A stretch of DNA of 64,000 bases from JBCBUE01 sp039818285 (lineage in GTDB: Bacteria > Planctomycetota > Phycisphaerae > Phycisphaerales > Phycisphaeraceae), in assembly GCA_039818285.1 (NCBI GenBank), contig JBCBUE010000004.1, forward strand, positions 25,713 through 89,712. The letters are read 5' to 3'. The stretch's first letter is position 1; every line of letters starts with the position of its first letter. The position numbers were made by a program, and so were the translations under genes. Of this stretch, positions 9,217 to 17,256 are shown in pieces. Below the pieces are notes generated by a model, which was given only the letters and a program-made list of their open reading frames with translations, was not told the DNA's origin and searched no databases.

Positions 9217-9319
9217 CAATAAATTCACTTAAATTACTTTTTTGAAGTATTTTATAATTTAATTAAGACATTTTCACGTACCTAACAAATCACCGACGCA
9301 GCCTGCGTGGCGGATAGGG

Positions 9320-9347
9320 TTGACAGTGCTTGTACCACTGGTACAAT
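9320..9347 (+). promoter_or_regulatory. Sigma-70-type promoter with overlapping palindromic operator
   Basis: TTGACA (9320-9325) and TACAAT (9342-9347) are separated by 16 bases, a near-consensus promoter. The perfect 17-base palindrome TTGTACCACTGGTACAA (9330-9346) fills the spacer and covers the -10 box, so a bound dimer would block RNA polymerase. The core CCACTGGTA recurs at 9353-9361, running into the start codon at 9361. The TTGTAC half-site matches that of Bacillus AraR operators, consistent with autoregulation by the AraR-like gene that follows. Confidence 0.82.
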
Positions 9348-9360
9348 TAAGTCCACTGGT

Positions 9361-10566
9361 ATGGATATCGCCACTTCACCCTCTACCGCCCCTCCATCGA
9401 CGAGCACCCTCCGCGGCCTGCGCGGCGTGCCCGGTCGCCAGCTCGGGCCTCGGCTTGCCGAACTAATCCGCTCGGGCCGGCTCGGCGCGGGCGAGGTCTT
9501 CCCGTCCGAGCGACAGCTCTCGTCCGAACTCCAGCTCTCTCGCGGCACCGTCCGCAAGGCCTTGGCCGCCCTCGAGAGCGAGGGCCTGCTGTCCAACGGC
9601 GGCCAGGGCCGGATCCGACAGGTCAACGCCCCCCGCTCGGCCACGTCGATCATGTCCCGCACGGTCGTCATCGTCGGCTTCGACCGCATGCCCAACGAAC
9701 GCCTCGCCAGCGAGACCGGCTGGGAGACCTACGCCCAGTTCACCGCCTCCTCGAAGCTGCAGGCACTCGGCTGGCACTGCCTGACCATCAACCCCGACGA
9801 GGCCACGCCCGCGCAGATCGAGATGCTCGGCCAGGACCGACCGGCCGGCGTTCTGTTCTCACGCCCGCTCAAGACCACCGCCACGCGCCAGATGCTCGAA
9901 CGTTTCGAGTCGCTCGGTCTAACCATCGCGGCCTACGGCGCGCCGGAAGAACAGAGCCTGAGTCACTGCGATCGCGTCTTCCACGATCACGCCGCGGGGG
10001 CCGCCGCCCTCACGCGTTGGCTCGTCGACCGGGGCTGTCGCCGCGTCCTGCCCTTCTGGCGATTCCCCGAACGGTTCGACTGGGTTGATCATCGCGAGGC
10101 CGGCTATCGCGAGGCCATGGTCGAAGCCGGCTTAACTCCGCTCGAACCGGTGCGCACGCCCGACCTCAGGCTCAAGTGCGACGGCGAACCGTTCGACGAC
10201 ATGGTCCGCCTGCAGATGGGCTTCCTGTACGGCCCGCTGCTCGGCGACGAACCGATCGACGCGTTGATGTGCGCCAATGACCTGCACGCCGTCGAGGCCG
10301 CCGAGGCCGTCCGCCGGCTCGGCAAGGAGCCGGGCAAGGACGTGCTGATCGTCGGGTACGACAACACCTGGCAACGCGACGCGCGCAACCCCGATCGCGA
10401 AGAGCCGCCCGCGGCCACGATCGATAAGCAGAACGACAAGGTCGGTGTCGCCCTGGCCGACCTGCTCTACGACCGCATCCAGGGCCGATTGCCTCAGGAG
10501 CCGCAGCAGCGTGCCGCGGCGTTCTCGCTCATCACGTCGACCGTCTCGGCGACCCCGTCTCTCTAA
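9361..10566 (+). CDS. AraR-like regulator (GntR DNA-binding domain fused to LacI-type ligand domain)
   Basis: A GntR winged helix (about residues 25-90, with GEVFPSERQLSSELQLSRGTVRKAL) is joined to a periplasmic-binding-protein-like sugar sensor (about 105-395, with DALMCANDLHAVEAAEAVRRLG and VLIVGYDN). This is the architecture of AraR, and ligand binding is expected to release DNA. I chose ATG 9361 over the earlier in-frame GTG at 9307, since the latter lies upstream of the promoter. The likely transcription start is only about 7 bases before the ATG, so the mRNA should be nearly leaderless. Probable targets are itself and the secreted-protein genes downstream. Confidence 0.87.
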   Translation: MDIATSPSTAPPSTSTLRGLRGVPGRQLGPRLAELIRSGRLGAGEVFPSERQLSSELQLSRGTVRKALAALESEGLLSNGGQGRIRQVNAPRSATSIMSRTVVIVGFDRMPNERLASETGWETYAQFTASSKLQALGWHCLTINPDEATPAQIEMLGQDRPAGVLFSRPLKTTATRQMLERFESLGLTIAAYGAPEEQSLSHCDRVFHDHAAGAAALTRWLVDRGCRRVLPFWRFPERFDWVDHREAGYREAMVEAGLTPLEPVRTPDLRLKCDGEPFDDMVRLQMGFLYGPLLGDEPIDALMCANDLHAVEAAEAVRRLGKEPGKDVLIVGYDNTWQRDARNPDREEPPAATIDKQNDKVGVALADLLYDRIQGRLPQEPQQRAAAFSLITSTVSATPSL

Positions 10567-10582
10567 CTCCTAGGAGGATGTC

Positions 10583-11323
10583 ATGATCACTCGTTCTTTA
10601 GTCGTCGCCGGCCTGGCCGCCGCGTTTGGCACGTCCGCGTCCGCCGCGACACTCCTGTCCCTGTCGACCGTGCAGGGCTCGGACAACACCGGCTCGGGCG
10701 TCACCGACCGCTTCGACCCGGCCGCCGTCACGATCACCACCGCCGCCAACACCAGCGGCCCCAGCGTCGCCGACCTCACCAGCGACGGCACGGACGGCAA
10801 CGGCATCGAGAACCTCGGCCGATTCTGGAACAACCCCAGCGGTGGCTGGTTCAGCCTCGATGGGACGCCCGGCGCGGCGGGTCACGGCACGACGCCCGCA
10901 GACCTCGAGAGCAGCTTCTTCGCCTTCTCGCTCGAGGCCGATCCCGGTTTCTTCCTCGACCTCGACGAGATCACGTTTCGCTCGGCCGTGTTCAGCGCGA
11001 CAGGGAATCGCGGCTTCGAGCTCTACGCCGAGGTCGACGGCCAGTCCTTTGACGCCGGCGACCTGCTGCTCGACGTGAACGACGAGAACGCGCTTCGCCC
11101 CAACGATGAGTTCACGCCTCGCTCGATCAACCTGACCGGCGCCAAGTTCCAGGGCATTTCCTCGGTAACCTTCCGCGTCTTCCCGCTGACCCCCCAGCAG
11201 GGCAACTCGATCGAGATCGGCGACATCGTCGTGACCGGCGACGTCGTCCCCGAGCCCGCGTCGCTGGCGCTCGTCGCGCTCGGCTCGGTCTGCCTCCTCT
11301 CCCGCCGACGCGGCCAGGCCTGA
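10583..11323 (+). CDS. PEP-CTERM sorting domain protein
   Basis: This secreted protein of 246 residues is of unknown function. It has a signal peptide ending in SASA (about residue 21), a beta-rich body without a known catalytic motif, and a C-terminal tail VVPEPASLALVALGS followed by a short hydrophobic stretch and RRRGQA. That is the PEP-CTERM signal recognised by exosortase and linked to outer-surface or exopolysaccharide association. A strong ribosome binding site, AGGAGG (10572-10577), lies 5 bases before the ATG. Only 16 bases separate it from the AraR-like regulator, so it is probably in the same transcript. Confidence 0.85.
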   Translation: MITRSLVVAGLAAAFGTSASAATLLSLSTVQGSDNTGSGVTDRFDPAAVTITTAANTSGPSVADLTSDGTDGNGIENLGRFWNNPSGGWFSLDGTPGAAGHGTTPADLESSFFAFSLEADPGFFLDLDEITFRSAVFSATGNRGFELYAEVDGQSFDAGDLLLDVNDENALRPNDEFTPRSINLTGAKFQGISSVTFRVFPLTPQQGNSIEIGDIVVTGDVVPEPASLALVALGSVCLLSRRRGQA

Positions 11324-11346
11324 TCCATCAAGCAACCTCCTGTGCC

Positions 11347-11370
11347 CGCCGCCGGCGAAAGCCGTCGGCG
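11347..11370 (+). terminator. GAAA-tetraloop hairpin between secreted-protein genes
   Basis: A 10-base-pair GC-rich stem with one mismatch is closed by a GAAA tetraloop, 23 bases after the PEP-CTERM gene stop. There is no T run after it, so it may be a partial terminator, an mRNA-stabilising hairpin, or a leader structure of the next gene. Confidence 0.4.
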
Positions 11371-11398
11371 AGGCCTTGTCTCGCATCAAAGGCTCTCC

Positions 11399-12133
11399 AT
11401 GACTCAGTCCACGAATAAACAAGCGCACGGCTTCACCCTCATCGAACTGCTGGTGGTGATCTCCATCATTGCACTGCTCATCGCGATCTTGCTCCCGACC
11501 CTCACCGCCGCTCGCGAGACCGCGAGGCGGGCCGTCTGTCTCAGCAACCTGCGCCAGCTCACCGTCGGCGCCTACAACTACGCCATCGACAACGAGGGCA
11601 CGATCCTGTCGGGCTTCTCCGGGCAGCGGCAGTTCAACTACTCCATCTACCACCAGTTCGCCCAGAACAATCAGTGGCACGGCAAGTTCACCCACCAGGG
11701 CATCCTGTACCGCGATCAGCGCGTGACGGATCGCCAGGCCTACGCCTGCCCGACCGAGAAAGACGGCCTGATCGGAGACGAAGCAGCCAACCCCTGGCCG
11801 CCAGGGCAGCCCAGCAGCTCCACCACTCGGTCAGACTATTCCTCTCGCCCGGATCGCGCTCACTGGAGCGACTCGGCCAACAACCCGTTGCTGACGCTCG
11901 AGGACATCGTCGAGCCCAGGCGAGCGCTCTACGCCGACCGAACGACGCACGAGTTTGACATCACCGATCGGCACGGCACCGGGCTCAACGTCGGCTACAT
12001 GGACGGCTCGGCGAACTGGGCGAGCCTCGACGGCGACATCCAGACCGCCTACGACCTCCAGGTCCCGCCGCCTCAGACCTCCGCGAACAACAACGCGCAG
12101 GCCGATGTATGGCGGGCTTTCGACCGAGAATAG
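11399..12133 (+). CDS. Type II secretion/type IV pilin-like protein (pseudopilin)
   Basis: This 244-residue protein has a prepilin leader and a hydrophobic helix: HGFTLIELLVVISIIALL, cleaved between G and F by prepilin peptidase, with the conserved Glu at +5. Near the C terminus the HGTGLNVGYMDGSANW segment matches the H-x9-DG motif of the large planctomycete DUF1559-like pseudopilin family. The role of these abundant proteins is unclear; they may form cell-surface pseudopili that bind or import glycans. ATG 11399 was chosen because the leader starts there; the frame is open for 19 more codons upstream. Confidence 0.87.
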   Translation: MTQSTNKQAHGFTLIELLVVISIIALLIAILLPTLTAARETARRAVCLSNLRQLTVGAYNYAIDNEGTILSGFSGQRQFNYSIYHQFAQNNQWHGKFTHQGILYRDQRVTDRQAYACPTEKDGLIGDEAANPWPPGQPSSSTTRSDYSSRPDRAHWSDSANNPLLTLEDIVEPRRALYADRTTHEFDITDRHGTGLNVGYMDGSANWASLDGDIQTAYDLQVPPPQTSANNNAQADVWRAFDRE

Positions 12134-12173
12134 GCAACGCGATACGCCCTTTCAGGGAGCGTCTGAGGAAGGC

Positions 12174-13058
12174 ATGCGACGGACTCACGCGACAAGCCAA
12201 CACGCCTTCACGCTGATCGAATTGCTGGTCGTTCTTTCCATCGTTGCCGTGTTGATCGCGTTGCTGCTGCCCGCCCTGCACTCGGCCCGCGGGACGGCCC
12301 GCAACGCCGTGTGCAAGTCCAACACCCGCCAGCAGGCCGTCGCCGTGTTCGCGGCCGACGCCGACGCGGGCCGACCGCCGTACAGCTACGTGCAGGACGG
12401 CTCGAACTACGACTACAACGCCTATCCCGAACTGCTGCGAAACCAGTACCTCAAGTCCGGCGAGGATGATTTCGAGGACGCGTCGGGGGCGGCGGTTAAC
12501 GACCTCACCGTCAGCGGAGGCATGGTGTGCCCGGAGGGGCTGCCCGAGGTCGGGCGTCGGTCGTGGGGCGACGCGGTGCTGGACATGACCAACGGCTCTC
12601 AGGAAGTGGGCCGCGTGCAGTTCGATGCCGGCTCAGACAATCGCGCCGCAGACTCGACGCAGGTCGTGGGCGGCCGAGCCTTCTACACGCACTACAACTT
12701 CAACGCGGCCTGGGGCTGGCACCTGGTTCACTACAACCTGCTCGGCCGTCTCGCGCTCGAGACGCAATTCACCAGCTATCCCTACGGCATCAGCCTGCCG
12801 ATCCTCGAGCCAACGCTAGACGCCGACCGTCCCAGCGAGGTGATGCTCGTCGGCGACGCCTCGAACGACTTCGGCCTGCTCAAGCCGGTGTTCCGTCACC
12901 CCGGCTCCACCTTCAACGCCGCCCACCTCGACGGTCACGCCTCGACCGTGGGCATCGACGACCTGACCTTCCAACGGATCACCGTGAGCGGCAGCCCGCA
13001 GTGGATCGTGAACGGCCCGATGATCTGGAAGACCGCCCCGGCCCCGGGGTTGCCCTGA
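12174..13058 (+). CDS. Type II secretion/type IV pilin-like protein (pseudopilin)
   Basis: This is a second pseudopilin, of 294 residues, 40 bases after the first. The leader is QHAFTLIELLVVLSIVAVL, with Ala rather than Gly before the cleaved Phe, a variant frequent in planctomycetes. The C-terminal FNAAHLDGHAS segment again fits the H-x9-DG pattern. A purine-rich GAGGAAGG sits directly before the ATG at 12174. The frame is open far upstream, but that part overlaps the preceding gene and is not coding. It is likely cotranscribed with its neighbours. Confidence 0.85.
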   Translation: MRRTHATSQHAFTLIELLVVLSIVAVLIALLLPALHSARGTARNAVCKSNTRQQAVAVFAADADAGRPPYSYVQDGSNYDYNAYPELLRNQYLKSGEDDFEDASGAAVNDLTVSGGMVCPEGLPEVGRRSWGDAVLDMTNGSQEVGRVQFDAGSDNRAADSTQVVGGRAFYTHYNFNAAWGWHLVHYNLLGRLALETQFTSYPYGISLPILEPTLDADRPSEVMLVGDASNDFGLLKPVFRHPGSTFNAAHLDGHASTVGIDDLTFQRITVSGSPQWIVNGPMIWKTAPAPGLP

Positions 13059-13127
13059 AAGACGCTCGGCCGCGGCCCCGCGATGTCGAGCGGGTCGAGC
13101 TCTATCCTTCAACAAGGACACGAAGTG

Positions 13128-16100
13128 ATGTACGCCCCCTGCCGTTGTCTTCTCGCCGTGCTGATCGCTCTCTGCGGGGTGCTTGCCTCTCCCGTGCTCG
13201 CCGAGGTGACGGACCTCGTCCGGCTCCGCATGGGCGAGGGGATCGACGGCGAGCCGACGGCGCTGGTGTGCGAGGCGTCGCAGGCCGAGCTGACCGCTGT
13301 GGGTAAGCCCCAGCTGGTCGACGGCGTGGCGAACGAGGCCAGCCAGACGGTGGGCAGCACGCACGCGATCGCGCTCGCGGCCGGCGACGGCTTCAAGCTC
13401 GAAGGGCTGCCGGGCAACCCGAAGGACAACGTCGGCGTCGAGCTGTGGGTCAAGCCCGCGGCCCAGGGCGGGTTCCGCAACCTGGTCAACTTCGGCGGCG
13501 GTTCAGGCATCGGCGTCGCCCAGCAAAACGAGGGCGTCTGGGGCATGGTCTACGGCAAGGCCAGCGTCGGCTTCCGCGCGATCGCGCCGGACGAATGGGT
13601 CCACCTCGCGATCGTCATCGACGGCGGCACGGGCCGGTTCTTCGTCAACGGGGTGGCCGCCGGCGAAGCGCCCAACGCCCAGAGCTGGGGCTACCCCAGG
13701 TCGCGCTCGATGACGATCGGCCTGCCCGTGCAGAAGAGCAACAAGCCGTTCGAGGGCGCGATCGACGAGATCCGCGTCTTCACCTTCGAGCCCGGCGCGT
13801 TCGATCCCAGCGACCTGCTTTGCTTTCAGCAACCCCAGGCGGCGGCGTTCAACGGGACCGTCGCCGAGATCGTCTTCGACCAGACGCCACGCGAGAGCGG
13901 GCTGACCTTCGATCGATCGAACATGAGCTACGCGCCGGCCAACGGCAAGCAGGCCTGGCGGGCGAACCACAGCGAGGTCGGGCGGATGATGTGGATCCGC
14001 GACGTCAACCTGACGTTCGACGACCCGGCGTTCCGTGACGGGGCCATGCCGGTGGTCGATGTCGAGGCCGTCGTCCGTCTGGACACCTGGGCCGGCATCA
14101 CCGCCTACGCCGACACGGAGCGCGGCAGCGCCCGCGGCGCGATGACCTGGGGCGCCAGCCCCAACTGGCGCACCCTCCGCTTCCAGCTCGACGACGCCCA
14201 CTTCGGCTCGCGCGATCACGGCTCGGGCGACATGGAGCTGCAGAGCGACAGCTACGACCTGCGCATCTTCGGCGCCAACGAGCCCCTTTACGTCCATCGC
14301 GTGACCGTCCGCGGCTATGCCCGCACCGGCGACGTCAACTGGGCCCGGCTGATCCGCGCGACGCGCCCCCGCGGCAACGGGCGGCACGCCGACACCGAGC
14401 TGCTCATGTTCGCCGCCGACGAGCCGGTCCGCCTCACCATGCCGATCCGCAACCTCGCCCTCGAGCCCACCACCGTCGCCTACACCTTCCGCGTCGTCGA
14501 TCGAGCGGATCGGGTCGTCGCCGAGAAAATCGGCGACTTCGCGCTCGCCGCCGACCAGTCCAGCAGCCTCGACCTGGCGTTCGACACGGACGGCTGGGAG
14601 CTCGGCTCCTACCGGTACGAGTACCGCCTCGATCACCCCAGCCAGGGCCTGCGCCTCGCGAGCATCGACGGCCACCTGGGCGTCTACGAGCCGGGCGACA
14701 TCCACAAGGCCCACGACGGCGAGTTCCTCTTCGGCCTGCAGCACACCGGCGACCCGCTGCAGCCGCGCAACGCCGCCTGGCTCGACCTGATGGGCGTCGA
14801 CATCCTTCGCAACGGCCTCCAAACCCACACTCAGGTCGACACCAAGCGATCCGTCACCGACGCGACCTATGCCGAGCTGTTCGATCGCGGGTACCGCGTC
14901 ATGCCGATGATCGACCCGCCCAAGCCCGGCAGCCCGAGCCAGTACGACGAAGACGGCATGGACCCCGCGAAGCGCGAGCGCGAGCTCGCCAAGAAGGAGA
15001 AGTTCCTCGAGGCCTTCGCCCGCGACTACGCCGACTCGATCACTTACTACGAGCTCGGCAACGAACCCGACCTCAAGTTCTTCTACCCGGGCCCCATCGA
15101 GGAGTACGCCGACTCGTTCTCGCGTATGCGTGACGCCGTGAAACGAGGCAACCCCGACGCCGTGGTCATGACCGGCGGGCTCTGCTTCCACGGCAAGGAC
15201 GGCGACCGCCGCGCCCGCGAACTCATCGCCCTGCTCGGGGCCGACGGCGTCGACGCCTGGTCGTACCACTCCCACGGCCCGGGCTACGAGTCGCAGAAGA
15301 ATGGCTACGAGCGGCAGGTCGCCGCCACCGCCAAGCACGGCGCCGACCACCTGCCCATGATCGACACCGAGACCGGCATGGCCGCGAGCGGCGAGGCCCA
15401 GCTCCGCGAGCAGGCCCGCACCGTCGTCGAGAAGTTCGTGTACACGATGAGCAAGCGCTCGCCGATGACCTTCTTCTTCGCGATGCACTTCAAGGAGGGC
15501 ACCGGCCCGTACACCATGGTCGAGCGCTACCGCGAGCCCCGGCCGGTCGTGCTCGCCTATCGCAACCTCGTGCGTACGCTGCGCGGGGCGCGGTTCGTCG
15601 GCGATGTCGAGGGCGTGTCGTCGTCGCTGCGGGTCTACCGCTTCGCCGACCCCGCCACCGGCCGCCAGACGCTCGTCGGCTGGTCGCAGGCCGATCAGCC
15701 CTCGCCGCTGCGTGTCGCCGTGAACGCGACCCCGGGCTCCGCCGAGACCATCGACCTGTATGGCAACCGCACGCCCGTCGAGGCCGCCGCGGGGTCGGTC
15801 GAGGTCGCCATCGGCCCCGACCCGATCTTCGTGACCTGGCTGGACCCCGACGCGGTCGGCGTCGAACCGGCCGCCAACGAGCTGGCCGTGCTCCCGTCCC
15901 TGCTGGAGACGCCGCGGACGATCCGCGTCGCCGGCGGCGCCGTCTCTGCCTTCGACGTTGCCGTCCGACGACCGGGCGCCGGCACGGACGCCGCCACGCT
16001 CAGGGCGGGCCTGCTGCTCGATGATGAAGCCGTGGCCGAACGGTCCTGGCCGGTCGTGTTCGACTCGCGCGCGGCGTCGCCGTCCGCGTCGAGCTCGAGG

Positions 16101-16319
16101 TGCCGTCGACCTATGCGGCGCCCGTGTTTGCCGACGTGTGGCGGGTGCACGCCGGCTACCCGGCCGTGGACGCGCTGGCTGACATCCCCGGCGAGAGCCT
16201 CGCGTCGATCGGCAAGCAGATCGGCGGCGTCGACGGCGTGTGGCTGGCGATGGACCCCGCGGTCGAGATCGACGCCCTCGTCGGCGGTCACGCCGAGAAG
16301 GCCCCGGCGGTGGCGATGA
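13128..16319 (+). CDS. Secreted multidomain GH39-like hydrolase, 5' part (frameshifted)
   Basis: The start is the ATG at 13128, with AAGGA nine bases upstream; an earlier in-frame start at 13083 lacks a signal peptide. A signal peptide (about residues 1-26, ending VLA) is followed by a LamG/concanavalin-like domain (about 65-215), a beta-rich region, and a TIM barrel with Glu646 in YYELGNEPD as likely acid/base and Glu748 in MIDTETGM as likely nucleophile. A linker follows. Near 16067 the frame is lost: the last 80 or so codons are Arg/Ser/Pro-rich nonsense, while the true sequence continues in the frame one base earlier. Adding one base in the CG run at 16066-16074 restores DSARGVAVRVELEVP. 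Confidence 0.8.
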   Translation: MYAPCRCLLAVLIALCGVLASPVLAEVTDLVRLRMGEGIDGEPTALVCEASQAELTAVGKPQLVDGVANEASQTVGSTHAIALAAGDGFKLEGLPGNPKDNVGVELWVKPAAQGGFRNLVNFGGGSGIGVAQQNEGVWGMVYGKASVGFRAIAPDEWVHLAIVIDGGTGRFFVNGVAAGEAPNAQSWGYPRSRSMTIGLPVQKSNKPFEGAIDEIRVFTFEPGAFDPSDLLCFQQPQAAAFNGTVAEIVFDQTPRESGLTFDRSNMSYAPANGKQAWRANHSEVGRMMWIRDVNLTFDDPAFRDGAMPVVDVEAVVRLDTWAGITAYADTERGSARGAMTWGASPNWRTLRFQLDDAHFGSRDHGSGDMELQSDSYDLRIFGANEPLYVHRVTVRGYARTGDVNWARLIRATRPRGNGRHADTELLMFAADEPVRLTMPIRNLALEPTTVAYTFRVVDRADRVVAEKIGDFALAADQSSSLDLAFDTDGWELGSYRYEYRLDHPSQGLRLASIDGHLGVYEPGDIHKAHDGEFLFGLQHTGDPLQPRNAAWLDLMGVDILRNGLQTHTQVDTKRSVTDATYAELFDRGYRVMPMIDPPKPGSPSQYDEDGMDPAKRERELAKKEKFLEAFARDYADSITYYELGNEPDLKFFYPGPIEEYADSFSRMRDAVKRGNPDAVVMTGGLCFHGKDGDRRARELIALLGADGVDAWSYHSHGPGYESQKNGYERQVAATAKHGADHLPMIDTETGMAASGEAQLREQARTVVEKFVYTMSKRSPMTFFFAMHFKEGTGPYTMVERYREPRPVVLAYRNLVRTLRGARFVGDVEGVSSSLRVYRFADPATGRQTLVGWSQADQPSPLRVAVNATPGSAETIDLYGNRTPVEAAAGSVEVAIGPDPIFVTWLDPDAVGVEPAANELAVLPSLLETPRTIRVAGGAVSAFDVAVRRPGAGTDAATLRAGLLLDDEAVAERSWPVVFDSRAASPSASSSRCRRPMRRPCLPTCGGCTPATRPWTRWLTSPARASRRSASRSAASTACGWRWTPRSRSTPSSAVTPRRPRRWR

Positions 16320-17119
16320 CGCGCGTATGGGCCCCGGCCGACGGCGAGTATCGCGTCGGCGCGGCCGCGGACTGGTGGATGGCGTGGTGGGTCAACGGCG
16401 AACCGGTCTACGACACGCTCCGTCGCGGCAACGGCGGCGGGCTGATGGCCACGGCTCACGCCTTCGACGTCCCCCTGCGAGCCGGGTGGAACACGATCGC
16501 CGCCCGCGTGCTCAGCGGGCGCGGCGGGTGGAAGTTCACCGCCGCCGCCCCGTCCGACCTGGCCATGATGCTCCGCCCGCAGAGCCCGCCCGACCGCGTC
16601 GAGCTCACGCTCCAAGGCGCCGACGGCGCGACCCTCACCAACGCCGTCGTGCCGGTACTGCCGATGCCCATCGCCGCGCCGCTGAACGCCGACGACACGG
16701 CGATGCGCCCGCCGCTCGCCGCGCTCACACCCGCTCACGTCGTGAACCTGCACGAAGCCCACCCCGACTCGAAGCGTTGGTACGGCGGACCGAACGATCT
16801 GTCGGCGTTGCTCTGGCTGGCGGCGAGCGCCGACGGCCGCGTGGAAGCCACCATCGACGTGATCGACGACCGTTACCTGCCCGAAGCCGACGCCGTGTCG
16901 CTGGTCCTCGAAGCCCCCGACGGTCCGATCACGGTCCCGCTGCGACGCGCCGGCCGCGCGTCCAGCGCTGGCGCCACGAGGTTCACCGGCTCGGCGACGC
17001 TGCCTCTCGGTCAACGCTGGGCGACCGCCAGGCTCACCCTCGAGGACAACGACGGCGTGGTCGATGGGGTCAAGCAACGCGGGGAACTGGCCACGCCCGT
17101 CCTGTTAATCGCTCCGTGA
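16061..17119 (+). pseudogene. 3' part of the frameshifted GH39-like hydrolase
   Basis: This is a continuation of the preceding protein in another frame, about 350 residues. It contains RVWAPADGEYRVGAAADWW, followed by WVNGEPVYDTLRRGNGG and LRAGWNTIAARVLSG, a PA14/jelly-roll-like pattern found in large secreted hydrolases, and a second beta-rich domain (VEATIDVIDDRYL). It has no signal peptide, and the GTG at 16100 lies in the middle of a strand, so it is unlikely to be an independent gene. Either the cell has a broken gene, or a base is missing in the assembled sequence. Confidence 0.65.
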
Positions 17120-17256
17120 CGGCCGAAACGGCGCGATATGACCCGTCACCACCTCGCCGTCGAGCGAATCCGCCGGCGGCCCGCAGACGGCATCGGTAGG
17201 ATCGTCGCCGCCGCTCGTCGGATTGGTCGAGCGGGACGCCGATCCCGAAGCAAACG

